This document shows positions 19,347 to 28,443 of a stretch of DNA of 64,000 nt, piece by piece. The DNA is from Rothia dentocariosa ATCC 17931 (lineage in GTDB: Bacteria > Actinomycetota > Actinomycetes > Actinomycetales > Micrococcaceae), in the NCBI RefSeq assembly GCF_000164695.2, contig NC_014643.1, positions 248,001 to 312,000 of the forward strand, in the 5' to 3' direction. The first letter of the stretch is position 1. Each line of letters starts with the position of its first letter. Below the pieces are notes generated by a model. That model was given only the letters and a program-made list of their open reading frames with translations, searched no databases and was not told the DNA's origin. The translations under genes and the position numbers were made by a program.

Positions 19347-20795
19347 ATGGTTGATTTTGTGCCCCCGCCGCCGTTTGCATTGCCGCCCGAGCTGCCTTTT
19401 ACCCGGCAGGCGTTAGATGCCGCGGATGCGCTTTTCCCCTATAGTCAAGAGCACTCGCTCGAACAGGTTACGCGGCTGCGGGCGCAGGGGTTCACGCCCG
19501 ATGAGACCGCCAATATCCTCAGCCTTGTTAAGGCGCGCACTCGGGCGCTGTCAAAGTTCGGCGATAGGGCGCGCACTATGTTTTTGACCGAGCACGGCGC
19601 GCAGCAGGCGACTCGACCGATTGTTGCTGCCGAGCATGCGGCCGTGTTTGCCCGTGCCGGGGTTCGTTCGGTTGCCGATTTGGGATGCGGTATTGGCGCG
19701 GATTCGTTGGAGTTCGCGCGCGCATCCTTAGCGACTGTTTCTGTGGAGCTTGACCCGTTGACGGCATCTTTTGCTGCCGCAAATCTGGCGGATTTTTCGG
19801 GTTCACGGGTTGTGGTCGGTGATGTGACGAATTTTAACCCCGAGAGTTTTCGTGATGGCAACGGCAAGGTCGTGCAGGGCATATGGCTTGATCCGGCCAG
19901 ACGTGATCTGACCGGAGTCGTAAAATCCCGTACAGAACGTATTTTTGATCCCGAAGCCTATTCTCCCCCGCTTTCGTTCGTAGTGGATCTGGCCAGAACT
20001 GGCATGCCGATGGGTGTCAAACTTGGTCCGGGGATGCCGCATGAGGCTATTGCGCGCCCCGAGGATATTCGTAGCGAGGCGAACCCCCATCCGCGTGTCA
20101 CGGCGCAGTGGGTTGAGCATGAGGGTTCTCTCGTGGAGTTAGTGCTTTGGTTTAATGCTTTGGCTCAGGAGGGCGTTGCACGCACGGTCACGGTGCTGCG
20201 GCAGGAGGCGACGGGACAGGCTGAAGACAAGGGCCTGCGCATTCACAAAACCACGCTGAGGAGTCCCTATTCTGCGGAACAAGTAACCCCTGTTGATGAA
20301 AAGCAAACCCGGTTCCCCTCCCCCGGTGAGTACCTCTATGAGCCTTCCGGCGCGGTAGTGCGGGCGCATCTGGTGCAGGAGTTAGCCCAAGAGCTTGGGG
20401 CGAACCTGATTGATCCGCACCTGGCGTACCTCACGGCGGCAAAAGCTGTTCAGAGTCCGCTGGCACAGTGTTATGAGGTTCTTGAGGAAATCCCGGTGCA
20501 TGAGAAACAGCTCAAAAAGTGGGTGCGCGAGCGCGGTTTTACGGCTTTGACGATCAAGAAACGCGGTGTTGATCTGGTGCCCGAGAAATTGCGTGCGACC
20601 CTGCTGGCAGGCGGTGCGGGCAAGAAATCAGGTAAGAAGGCCGCGAAGAATCAGGGCTATAACCCGGCGACTTTAGTGTTTACTCGAGTGGGGTCTGGGC
20701 AGCGGGCGCGGCGCATCGGGTGGCATGTGCGACCTGTAGATTTTTCTGATGCAGCGCAAGTCTCCGCCTCGGACACTAAGAGTTCTCTGGTCTAG
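19347..20795 (+). CDS. Class I SAM-dependent methyltransferase with THUMP-like C-terminal domain
   Basis: 482 residues from ATG 19347. TACACT (19334-19339) ends seven bases before it, so the mRNA is probably leaderless; the longer frame from 19233 overlaps the groES promoter and is rejected. The N-terminal part is helical, the SAM-binding VADLGCGIGADSLEFA motif lies at about 106-121, and a WLDPARRD catalytic-type motif follows near 188. The C-terminal part (EKQLKKWVRERGFTALTIKKRG) matches the THUMP-like domain found after such methyltransferases. The substrate is probably RNA but is not assigned. It is divergent from groES. Confidence 0.85.
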   Translation: MVDFVPPPPFALPPELPFTRQALDAADALFPYSQEHSLEQVTRLRAQGFTPDETANILSLVKARTRALSKFGDRARTMFLTEHGAQQATRPIVAAEHAAVFARAGVRSVADLGCGIGADSLEFARASLATVSVELDPLTASFAAANLADFSGSRVVVGDVTNFNPESFRDGNGKVVQGIWLDPARRDLTGVVKSRTERIFDPEAYSPPLSFVVDLARTGMPMGVKLGPGMPHEAIARPEDIRSEANPHPRVTAQWVEHEGSLVELVLWFNALAQEGVARTVTVLRQEATGQAEDKGLRIHKTTLRSPYSAEQVTPVDEKQTRFPSPGEYLYEPSGAVVRAHLVQELAQELGANLIDPHLAYLTAAKAVQSPLAQCYEVLEEIPVHEKQLKKWVRERGFTALTIKKRGVDLVPEKLRATLLAGGAGKKSGKKAAKNQGYNPATLVFTRVGSGQRARRIGWHVRPVDFSDAAQVSASDTKSSLV

Positions 20796-20962
20796 CGGGT
20801 TTATGTGGGCGGCGTATCTACAAAACTATGATGACGGTGTGTGACGTTTTATGTCAGATACTTCATGTTCGTGTCGTATTTAGTTCATACGCACTCGAAA
20901 AAGCGTTGTTGTGGTCACCAACACCGTAGAATAAATGCAGTCACCCTAAGAAGGAGAGAGTT

Positions 20963-22111
20963 TTGATTCCGTTCGCTTCCTCGGCGCAATCCACTCTAGG
21001 CGTAGAGTGGGAGATCGCGCTGATTGACCAGCATACCGGAGAGCTGGTAGCGCGCGCTCAAGAGGTACTTACCCGTGTGGGCGAACGTTATCCTGAACTT
21101 TTGGAACCTTCCCTGGATCATGCTCATGTGACGGGCGAATTTTTGGAAAATACGCTTGAGATTATTACCGGCGTGTGTACTACAGTGCCGCAGGCGTGCC
21201 AGCAGTTGATCTCGGTGACCGATAAGATCCGTGAGGTTACTGATGAGCTGGGGCTTGATTTTTATGCGGCGGGCACGCACCCTACGGCGCATTGGCAGAA
21301 ACAGCAGGTATCTGCGAAGAAACGGTACCAGCGTGTGGTGGGTCGCGGCCAGTACTGGGGTAGGCACATGGTTATTTTTGGCGTGCATGTGCATGTGGGC
21401 GTCGATTCACGCGATAAGGTTTTGCCTCTCGTGGATGCGCTCACCAACTATTGCGCGCATCTGCTGGGGCTTTCGGTGTCTTCGCCCTACTGGGACAGCG
21501 TGGATACCGGGTATGGTTCGCACCGCACGATGCTGTATCAGCAGCTGCCTTCAAATGGTCTGCCTTTCCATTTTGAAAATTGGCAGGAGTACAGCGACTA
21601 TTTGCATGCGTTGGTGAAGACGGGCGCTATTTTAGAGGTCAGCGAGGACCGTTGGGATGTGCGCCCGGTTCCCCGCTACGGCACCTTAGAGATGCGGTAC
21701 TGCGACGGCCTTCCGTCGATTCGTGATGTGGCGGCGGTTACGGCGCTCACCCAATGTTTAGTGGAGTTTTTTTCGCGCAAAATTGAGGCTGGCGAGAAGA
21801 TTGAGGTGTTAAACCCTTGGCATGCGCAGGAGAATAAATGGCGTGCCGCCCGCTATGGTTTAGACACCGAGATTATTGTGTCTAACGAGCCGCAGGTGCG
21901 CCCGCTGCGCGAGGATATTGAGCTTCTTGTTACTCAGCTAGAGGATGTTGCCCGGGATTTGGATTGTTTGCCGGAGCTGCAGCATGTAAGGAATATGCTG
22001 ACGGAGGGCACTGGCGCCGACCGGCAGCGCGCTATCTACGAGAAAACTGGCTCTTTCCACGAGGTTATTCGAGATGTCGCGCTCCAGTCACGGGCGCGTC
22101 CCATCCGCTAG
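20963..22111 (+). CDS. YbdK-type carboxylate-amine ligase / glutamate-cysteine ligase family 2
   Basis: 382 residues of the GCS2 ATP-grasp-like family, which forms gamma-glutamyl-cysteine or related amides. The family N-terminus STLGVEWEIALID, the HVTGEFLENTLEI strand, HVHVGVDSRDKVLPLVDAL and the MRYCDGLPS segment are present. The start is TTG at 20963 with a strong AAGGAG eight bases upstream. Actinobacteria making mycothiol normally lack glutathione, so the true product may be another gamma-glutamyl compound; this is inference. It is a single gene between a forward methyltransferase and the reverse tsaD. Confidence 0.87.
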   Translation: MIPFASSAQSTLGVEWEIALIDQHTGELVARAQEVLTRVGERYPELLEPSLDHAHVTGEFLENTLEIITGVCTTVPQACQQLISVTDKIREVTDELGLDFYAAGTHPTAHWQKQQVSAKKRYQRVVGRGQYWGRHMVIFGVHVHVGVDSRDKVLPLVDALTNYCAHLLGLSVSSPYWDSVDTGYGSHRTMLYQQLPSNGLPFHFENWQEYSDYLHALVKTGAILEVSEDRWDVRPVPRYGTLEMRYCDGLPSIRDVAAVTALTQCLVEFFSRKIEAGEKIEVLNPWHAQENKWRAARYGLDTEIIVSNEPQVRPLREDIELLVTQLEDVARDLDCLPELQHVRNMLTEGTGADRQRAIYEKTGSFHEVIRDVALQSRARPIR

Positions 22112-22191
22112 GGGCCGATAAAGTTCCAGCCCGCTCCCCCGAATTTTCTCAGGAGGTGGGCTGACGGTTCCCTCTAGTCTAAGCAAATGCT

Positions 22192-23313
22192 CTAGAAACA
22201 CACCGTCGTGACCGGCAGCGAAGAATCGGTCGTAAAATCGATTCCCGAAGGTTCATACCCGGCCTCGACAAGGCGTGCCCCAAGCGCCGCCACCATTGCA
22301 CCATTATCGGTACACAGCGTAAACTTCGGGATAATGAGGCGCACCCCAGCTGAAGTGCATCGTGCCGAAAGCAGCTCACGCAGCCGCGAATTTGCCGCAA
22401 CGCCGCCGCCGAGTAAGAGGGTGTGCAGTCCCTGTTCCCGGCAGGCCAGCACGGCTTTCTTCGTGATAACATCGACAACCGCTTCCTGGAAAGATGCCGC
22501 AATATCGGCGACCGGAACCTCTTCACCGCGTGCCTCGAAGCCTTCAATCACACGCGCTACGGCTGTCTTGAGCCCTGAAAACGAGAAATTATACCGGTGT
22601 GCCCCCGGGGCTTCGGCGGTACCCATGAACTTACGGTTTGACAACCCGCGTGGGAAAACAAACGCCTTAGCATTCCCCGTGCGCGCGGCGCGGTCAATAG
22701 CGGGGCCTCCCGGGTAATCGAGTCCCAGTAAACGAGCGACTTTATCGTAGGCCTCACCGGCGGCATCATCAAGGGTGGCTCCGAGCAGACGAACATCCTG
22801 AGTAATATCGCGTACCTGCAGAATTTCGGTGTGACCACCAGAAACCAGCAGTGCCCCGAGCCCGCCATCTCGCGCGTGTTCAAGCAGCGCCGAGCCGTCT
22901 TCGGTACCGTTATCGTCGAGCAGCCCCACGCCTACATGCGCCACCAGGTGGTTAATGCCGTAGAGCGGCTTTCCGGTAGCGGTAGCCAGCGCCTTCGCGG
23001 CAGAAACACCGACCATGAGTGCCCCGGCGAGCCCGGGACCGGCGGTGACGGCAATCGCGTCTATATCGTCGAGGGTCACGTGAGCGTCTGCAAGTGCGGC
23101 TTCGAGAGCGGGAATCATGGCATCAAGATGAGCCCGCGAAGCAATTTCGGGAATCACCCCACCGAACCGCACGTGCTCTTCCATAGAGGATGAAATCGTG
23201 TTGGTGAGCAGACGGGTGCCGCGTACAATGCCGATCCCGGTCTCATCGCAGGATGATTCGATACCTAATACAAGCGGTTCGGCTGCGGCAGAAAGTGTTT
23301 TTTCAGTCATCAT
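22192..23313 (-). CDS. tsaD: tRNA threonylcarbamoyladenosine transferase TsaD
   Basis: Transfers threonylcarbamoyl to A37 of ANN-decoding tRNAs in complex with TsaB and TsaE. The 373 residues show the ASKHA fold: GIESSCDET at 17-25, the iron-binding His122 and His126 (HLVAH), SGGHTEIL, and [11 protein letters not shown] near the C-terminus. It starts three bases after the rimI stop, so tsaB, rimI and tsaD form one operon. Confidence 0.96.
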   Translation of the reverse strand: MMTEKTLSAAAEPLVLGIESSCDETGIGIVRGTRLLTNTISSSMEEHVRFGGVIPEIASRAHLDAMIPALEAALADAHVTLDDIDAIAVTAGPGLAGALMVGVSAAKALATATGKPLYGINHLVAHVGVGLLDDNGTEDGSALLEHARDGGLGALLVSGGHTEILQVRDITQDVRLLGATLDDAAGEAYDKVARLLGLDYPGGPAIDRAARTGNAKAFVFPRGLSNRKFMGTAEAPGAHRYNFSFSGLKTAVARVIEGFEARGEEVPVADIAASFQEAVVDVITKKAVLACREQGLHTLLLGGGVAANSRLRELLSARCTSAGVRLIIPKFTLCTDNGAMVAALGARLVEAGYEPSGIDFTTDSSLPVTTVCF

Positions 23314-23316
23314 TTC

Positions 23317-23880
23317 TTAGGTAGTTTCCGTTGTTGTGGAGGCATCGGCGGCGAAGTCCTTGAGCATGATCAGCGCATCCGTGCCGTCGTCATAATAGCC
23401 GGGCCGTGTGTGAATATGCGTGTATCCGGTGCGCAGGTAGAGGTTCTGGGCTCGGGGATTATCGGCCCGCACCTCCAAAAGGATGCGCTGCGCCCCTAAA
23501 TCCTGTGCCCGGCGGTGCATTGTGGCGAGCATGGCTCTTCCGTATCCGTTGCCTTCGTACTCGGGCAGCACGGCGATGGTCTGCACATCGGCGGTGTCTG
23601 CCACCGTCATAACCCCGCAGTATCCGATAATATTCGGAGCGTTCTTTTCATCGGGGTTTTCCTGGGGATTTTCACCGGAATGCGCCCGCTCAAGTACGTA
23701 ATAGGTGCGGGTGGGGTGGGTTGTTTCGGCGAGGAACATATCAAGGTTCCAGGCGTCGAGGGGGAAGAGCTCTTGTTCGAGGGTGAACAGATGCGGTACA
23801 TCGTTGATATCGGCGCGGCGCAGGCGGGCGCCGTGGGCGAGCGCACCGGGAAGTTCTGGATGCTGAAGTTTCGAGTGCAT
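23317..23880 (-). CDS. rimI: GNAT acetyltransferase, RimI family
   Basis: A 187-residue GCN5-type N-acetyltransferase. RimI acetylates the N-terminus of ribosomal protein S18 in E. coli. The beta4 strand DVQTIAVLPEYEGNGYGRAML carries the acetyl-CoA-binding (R/Q)xxGxG/A variant, followed by LEVRADNPRAQNLYLRTGY, typical of RimI. Both ends are extended: about 15 residues before the fold and a Thr-rich tail. It is embedded between tsaB and tsaD, the common actinobacterial order. Confidence 0.88.
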   Translation of the reverse strand: MHSKLQHPELPGALAHGARLRRADINDVPHLFTLEQELFPLDAWNLDMFLAETTHPTRTYYVLERAHSGENPQENPDEKNAPNIIGYCGVMTVADTADVQTIAVLPEYEGNGYGRAMLATMHRRAQDLGAQRILLEVRADNPRAQNLYLRTGYTHIHTRPGYYDDGTDALIMLKDFAADASTTTETT

Positions 23881-23892
23881 ATTTACGCCCCC

Positions 23893-24678
23893 CTATCCCT
23901 TAGACGATACGGGTTCTCCCGAAGCGCACTGGCTCTGCCGCGCAAGCATGGCGGCTGGAACCTTCGCGTCCGAGTCACGCAGGTAGAGGGCGCGGGTGTC
24001 GGTGCTAAGATTTTTTATACCCAAGCGCGCGGCGGCACGCACGAGGTCGCTTGCGTTGGGGTGCAGCTGCGATAATTCGGAAGAAATTTGCGCCCCCGAT
24101 TGTTCCAGTTGTTCGCGGTAAAGCTCGGCACCGTAACCGTAGGCACGATAACCTGCGGTATTCTGTCCAGAAACGCTGCCGGGTGCAGGCATACTTTCGT
24201 TTGCGGGTGCCACCTGCGGACCGGTTTTTATCGTGTATCCGTTCTCGGTAACGGTGAAAATTGCAGAGTAGATTTCGCGGCGGCGCGCATCGGAGGCTAC
24301 CAGAATCTCGGTCATCTGGGCGGCTTTGCCCTGGAAATCCTGAACGAATGCTCGCTCTGCCAGGGCTGTTAGACTCATAAGCCCGTAAACGGGTTTGTTC
24401 CAGGCAAATCCAAGAGTTCGGGCGGTGACGATTCCGGCACGCAGTCCGGTGAAAGGGCCCGGCCCGGTCCCGGTGAGAATCGCATCCACGTTCTGTCCGT
24501 TTACCTGTGCTTTGTCGAGTACCTGGGCTACGAAGGGCGACATCACTTCGGCGTGTGAACGTGTATCGGCGCTTTCGCGGGCGGCGAGAATAGTTGCGGT
24601 TGAACCGGGATTTTCGCCGTCGAGGCGCGCCAAAGCCACGGATGCGGTGGCTGATGAATCTAGAGCAAGTATGAGCAC
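23893..24678 (-). CDS. tsaB: tRNA threonylcarbamoyladenosine complex subunit TsaB
   Basis: 261 residues; partner of TsaD in t6A synthesis. The N-terminus MLILALDSSATASVAL and the GTGPGPFTGLRAGIVTARTLGFAW segment are diagnostic, and SDARRREIYSAIF follows. The start is GTG 24678 with TAGAAT exactly six bases upstream, so it is probably the leaderless first gene of tsaB-rimI-tsaD. The C-terminal part has a poorly conserved Gly/Ser/Ala insert at about 160-185. Confidence 0.93.
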   Translation of the reverse strand: MLILALDSSATASVALARLDGENPGSTATILAARESADTRSHAEVMSPFVAQVLDKAQVNGQNVDAILTGTGPGPFTGLRAGIVTARTLGFAWNKPVYGLMSLTALAERAFVQDFQGKAAQMTEILVASDARRREIYSAIFTVTENGYTIKTGPQVAPANESMPAPGSVSGQNTAGYRAYGYGAELYREQLEQSGAQISSELSQLHPNASDLVRAAARLGIKNLSTDTRALYLRDSDAKVPAAMLARQSQCASGEPVSSKG

Positions 24679-24684
24679 CCTATC

Positions 24685-24690
24685 ATTCTA
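24685..24690 (-). promoter_or_regulatory. -10 box for leaderless tsaB transcript
   Basis: On the minus strand TAGAAT is followed by six bases and the GTG start codon, placing the transcription start on the start codon. The 118 bases between tsaE and tsaB hold this promoter and no gene. Confidence 0.55.
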
Positions 24691-24796
24691 ACGTGCTGCC
24701 TGTACCCACTATTGTGACGGGTTCTCGCTTCATAAATACCCCAAGGCAGGCTCATGAGGTGCGCTTCCGTTCGCTCCCGGCAACTCTTAAAACAGG

Positions 24797-25423
24797 TTAC
24801 TCGCCGCCGAGTTTGAGCATGGCGGCTTCAAGACTTCGATACGCTTCGCCTTCCCACCGTGGTCCATAAGCGGTAATGCGCAGCAGCCGCGGTTCTGAGG
24901 CATCAGCGCTCTCGTCCTCGCGGTCGTCGAGCGCATCCCAGTCGAACTCCCCTTCCCCTGTGGGCGAGTAGTTCTCGGCGGCGTAGGCGATGGAGGCGTC
25001 CGCGCCGGTGAGTCGCGTGAAGTCTAGTTCCAGGCGGGAATCGCTCAGATGCTCGGCTTTACCGCGTCCCCATTCGATGACGGTCACGGATTTTTCCAGC
25101 GAGAATTCTAGATCGAGGTCGTCTAATTCTTCGGCGCTAGAGAGCCGGTATGCGTCCACGTGCACGAGATCGGGCCCGCCTGGGCGGGTGCCGTCCAGTA
25201 GATTAGGATGCACCCGCGAGAGCACAAAAGTTGGTGAAATAACGCCCTCACGCACTCCAAGCCCCTCGCCTAGGGCGCGGGTGAAAGTGGTCTTCCCGGC
25301 ACCAAGCTCTCCCGAGAGCAAGAGCAAGTCCCCGGCGGTGAGCAACGGTGCAAGCGCGTGCGCCGCCGCGCGGGTATGCGCAAGATCGGCAAGATCAACT
25401 TCTAAAACGGGATGTGCGTGCAT
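24797..25423 (-). CDS. tsaE: tRNA threonylcarbamoyladenosine ATPase TsaE
   Basis: The P-loop ATPase that recycles the TsaBD complex. In the 208 residues the Walker A motif GELGAGKTTFTRALGEGL lies at about 39-56, followed by SPTFVLSRVH, HVDAYRLSSAEEL and VIEWGRG. It is longer than the usual roughly 150 residues because of an acidic insert at about 150-185 (Asp/Glu/Ser-rich). It lies between alr and tsaB, as in many actinobacteria. The ATG follows GGAAAG. Confidence 0.93.
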   Translation of the reverse strand: MHAHPVLEVDLADLAHTRAAAHALAPLLTAGDLLLLSGELGAGKTTFTRALGEGLGVREGVISPTFVLSRVHPNLLDGTRPGGPDLVHVDAYRLSSAEELDDLDLEFSLEKSVTVIEWGRGKAEHLSDSRLELDFTRLTGADASIAYAAENYSPTGEGEFDWDALDDREDESADASEPRLLRITAYGPRWEGEAYRSLEAAMLKLGGE

Positions 25424-25486
25424 GGGCTTCTTTCCGGGGAACGGTACGGGTTAAACAGGGATGCGAAGACTCGAACTCACATATCG

Positions 25487-26800
25487 TTAGACGGTTTCCG
25501 GTGTCTGTTCATCGTCGAGACCGAAGAGGGATCCCAAGGCATGCAGACCATCTACTTCGCGTTCCACCCAGGCGCCACCGCGGTAGATGCGTATCACGCG
25601 CGGGGAAATACGAGTCACAATCTCGTAGTTAATGGTCTGCGCTGCAGCGGCCCATTCTTCAACGGGAGGGTTATCTCCCGAGCCGAAAAGTACGGCGGAA
25701 CCGCCGAGAATACCGCGCGCAGGATCGGCGAGTCCGGGTTCTTCCAAATCAACCACGAGCTGATCCATAGCAATCCTGCCCACGACACGGTACGTGCGTG
25801 GTTCCACGGGGTTTGCGGCATCGGCACGCGGGTAAATACGGACCGGCGCCCCCTCAGCGATGCGCGGCACGCCATCGGCGTATCCGAGCGGAATGAGGGC
25901 CAGCGTGGTGGGCTTATCGGTGCTGTACCGCAACCCGTATGAGACCCCCTGCCCGGCGGGTACTTCTTTGACATTGCACACATGGGTTCCCAGGGTCATA
26001 ACGGGCCGCAGATTTAGGTCTTTGGAGCTCACACCCGCGAGCGGGGAAAGACCGTAGAGGGCGATTCCGCAGCGTACCGCATCGGCAAGAACTGCCTCGT
26101 TCGTGTTATATAGGGGGCTCGCGCCGGTGATCGTTCCCGGGGAGTTCGCCAGGTGAACAAGCTCGGGGGTGAGACCCGCGCTGCGGGCGACGGTTACGAA
26201 TTCGTTGAGTCGGGTGATCTGCCGTGCGGTCTCGGGGCGTTCGGGTTCATCGGCAACCGCCAGATGCGAGAAAATGCCCTCAATGCGCACCAGCCCTGCG
26301 GCTTCAAGTTCAAGGGCGCGCGCCACTAGCGCGGGCCAGTCCTCAAAGGTGGAGCCGTTACGCCCAAGCCCCGTGTCTACTTTCAGATGTACACGAGCAC
26401 GCTTCTTGGTGCGATTGGCAGCTTCTGCTATTGCTTCTAAGTCCCAGCCGGAGGCACCCAGGATAATATCTGCTTCGAGTGCTTCGTCGAAGTCCGTCTG
26501 CGGGGTGTGCAGCCAAGCTATAATCGGGGCGGTAATACCCTCTGAGCGCAATTCCAGGGCTTCGGTCACATGCACAACGCCCAGAATATCGGCACCGGCT
26601 TCGAGTACTGACCGTGCCACGGGGTAGGCGCCGTGACCGTAGGCATCCGCCTTCACCACGGCAATGAGTTTACGTTCGCCGATCATATCTTTGAGCACGC
26701 GCGTATTGTGCTCAAGAGCATTAAGGTCGATGATAGCGGTTCGCTCCGCCTCACCGGGCTGCAGGTTCGGGGTGTAGAGGGGACGTGTGGGAACAGTCAT
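25487..26800 (-). CDS. alr: Alanine racemase
   Basis: Interconverts L- and D-alanine with pyridoxal phosphate, supplying D-Ala for peptidoglycan. In the 437 residues the PLP lysine is Lys50 in VVKADAYGHGA; the GRNGS loop, HLANSPGTI and the catalytic Tyr in the GVSYGLRY segment are all present. The C-terminal beta domain ends with VTRISPRVIRIYRGG plus a roughly 30-residue extension. A strong GGAGG precedes the ATG. The first gene of an alr-tsaE group (63-base gap). Confidence 0.96.
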   Translation of the reverse strand: MTVPTRPLYTPNLQPGEAERTAIIDLNALEHNTRVLKDMIGERKLIAVVKADAYGHGAYPVARSVLEAGADILGVVHVTEALELRSEGITAPIIAWLHTPQTDFDEALEADIILGASGWDLEAIAEAANRTKKRARVHLKVDTGLGRNGSTFEDWPALVARALELEAAGLVRIEGIFSHLAVADEPERPETARQITRLNEFVTVARSAGLTPELVHLANSPGTITGASPLYNTNEAVLADAVRCGIALYGLSPLAGVSSKDLNLRPVMTLGTHVCNVKEVPAGQGVSYGLRYSTDKPTTLALIPLGYADGVPRIAEGAPVRIYPRADAANPVEPRTYRVVGRIAMDQLVVDLEEPGLADPARGILGGSAVLFGSGDNPPVEEWAAAAQTINYEIVTRISPRVIRIYRGGAWVEREVDGLHALGSLFGLDDEQTPETV

Positions 26801-27037
26801 TTCTATATACCTCCGGTACTCGGTGAACGCGGGGAGCGTCTAGTTACACTCATTCTAGCCCGTCTTTTCATGTATTTTCGCTCTTCTTATCCCGGTTTAG
26901 GGAGCGTTCATCAACAGTTCATGTTCTTACTGTGCGAATGCGCCTCTTCGATACCGTCGAGGCTTACACGTTCACCCTTAGACTCACTCGGCTTGCAGAA
27001 CGCGCTGTCTTATAAAACTGCGCGTTAGACTAGGATG

Positions 27038-28351
27038 GTGAAGATTCCCGAGAGCTCGCAGTCCCGCTTGCCCCAGCCTGTTGTGCATGTCTATTCTCTG
27101 CATACCGATCCTTTTGCGCAGCCCGGTCGCGGCGATGCCGGGGGCATGAACGTTTATATTGCGCGTTCGATTGCGGCTATGCTGGCGGCAGACGATACTT
27201 TGCGCGTCGAGGTTTTCACGCTTCTTACCGATCCCGATTGTGAGCATGCAAAGCCCGGGGTACAGGTTCCGACTCTTCTCAACTCGTATCGTGATCGAGT
27301 GCGGGTGCATCAGGTGTTGATTCCGCAGGCTTTAGGTGCTCGCAAAAATCAACTTGCTGAGTTTACAACCGAATTTGCGGCGCAATGCGTCTCATTAGCG
27401 TGCTGGCATCCGCAGGTTATTCATGCACATTATTGGCTTTCGGGCGTCGCTGCGCTGGGGGCTGCCCAGACCTACGCTGCCGAAGGAACAGTTGTTCCCG
27501 TAGTATTTACCCCTCATACGACCGCCGCAGCGAAGGATGCGCGCCGCTCCCCCGACGAGCCCGAAGAACCACACGCACGTTATGAAAGTGAGCATCGAGT
27601 TCTTGAACATGCCGCTTTGACGATCGTCAATACTTCTCTTGAAGGGCAGCAGCTGCAGGACTACTATGGGGCAGATTCCGCACGCATGCGTGTGATTGCG
27701 CCGGGGGTTGATACCGGTATTTTTCACCCACTGCCGGGGGTGCACGCCGAACATGAGGGTTCGGATACGCACGCTCGGGTGGTTTTTGCTGGGCGTCCTC
27801 AGCCGTTAAAGGGACCTCATATTTTGGTAGAGGCCCTTGCGCTTCTTCCCGCGGATCTGCATGTTGAACTGGATATTATCGGCAAGTCTTCTTCCGGATA
27901 CGAATTAGATCTTCTTGCCCGTGCCCGCGATTTAGGCATCGCCGATCGGGTGCATCTGCGCAGTCCGGTTCCTGCCGATATTCTTGCCGATATTTTTCGC
28001 CGCGCCGATATTGTGGCTTCTCCTTCCTCGTCTGAATCTTTTGGGCTAGTGGCTTTGGAGGCGCAGGCTTCGGGGGCTGCGGTACTTGCTACCGATGCGG
28101 ATGGGTTGCGTTTCGCTATCGAGAACCATAAAACGGGGTTGCTTGTGGCGCCGCGTACCCCGCAGCGTTGGGCGGTTGCGATCGAGCGGCTGGTGCGTGC
28201 CCCACGTCTGCGCTTAACACTGGGGGCGAATGCGGCAGCTCGTGCACGTTCTTTCAGTTGGGAAGCGACCGCCCGAAAAACCTTGTGCGTCTATTCCGAG
28301 GCGATAACCGGTCGTCATTTAGCACAAGAGCGGGCCGAGGGTTCCGCATAG
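27038..28351 (+). CDS. mshA: D-inositol 3-phosphate glycosyltransferase MshA (mycothiol synthesis)
   Basis: Transfers GlcNAc from UDP-GlcNAc to inositol 3-phosphate, the first step of mycothiol synthesis. The N-terminal HTDPFAQPGRGDAGGMNVYI motif is diagnostic of MshA. A GT-B fold follows, with the GRPQPLKGPHILVEAL segment and the nucleotide-binding SSSESFGLVALEAQASG motif near 330-350. ATG at 27035 is possible, but TAGACT (27026-27031) sits six bases before GTG 27038, so I prefer a leaderless GTG start (437 residues). The adjacent downstream gene may encode the next enzyme. Confidence 0.93.
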   Translation: MKIPESSQSRLPQPVVHVYSLHTDPFAQPGRGDAGGMNVYIARSIAAMLAADDTLRVEVFTLLTDPDCEHAKPGVQVPTLLNSYRDRVRVHQVLIPQALGARKNQLAEFTTEFAAQCVSLACWHPQVIHAHYWLSGVAALGAAQTYAAEGTVVPVVFTPHTTAAAKDARRSPDEPEEPHARYESEHRVLEHAALTIVNTSLEGQQLQDYYGADSARMRVIAPGVDTGIFHPLPGVHAEHEGSDTHARVVFAGRPQPLKGPHILVEALALLPADLHVELDIIGKSSSGYELDLLARARDLGIADRVHLRSPVPADILADIFRRADIVASPSSSESFGLVALEAQASGAAVLATDADGLRFAIENHKTGLLVAPRTPQRWAVAIERLVRAPRLRLTLGANAAARARSFSWEATARKTLCVYSEAITGRHLAQERAEGSA

Positions 28352-28443
28352 TTTATTGCCGAATTACTCTGCTCTTCCCCAAAAACCTGTAGAACGCACC
28401 ACAGCACGGTCTCGAAAGTTGTTCAAGCGGCTACACTTGACGT

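Noticed and set aside
25440..25486. tRNA-like 3' fragment (minus-strand GAGTTCGAGTCTTCGCA) between tsaE and alr
   Set aside because: Only a T-arm-like stem of six pairs is present; no acceptor, D or anticodon arms can be formed.
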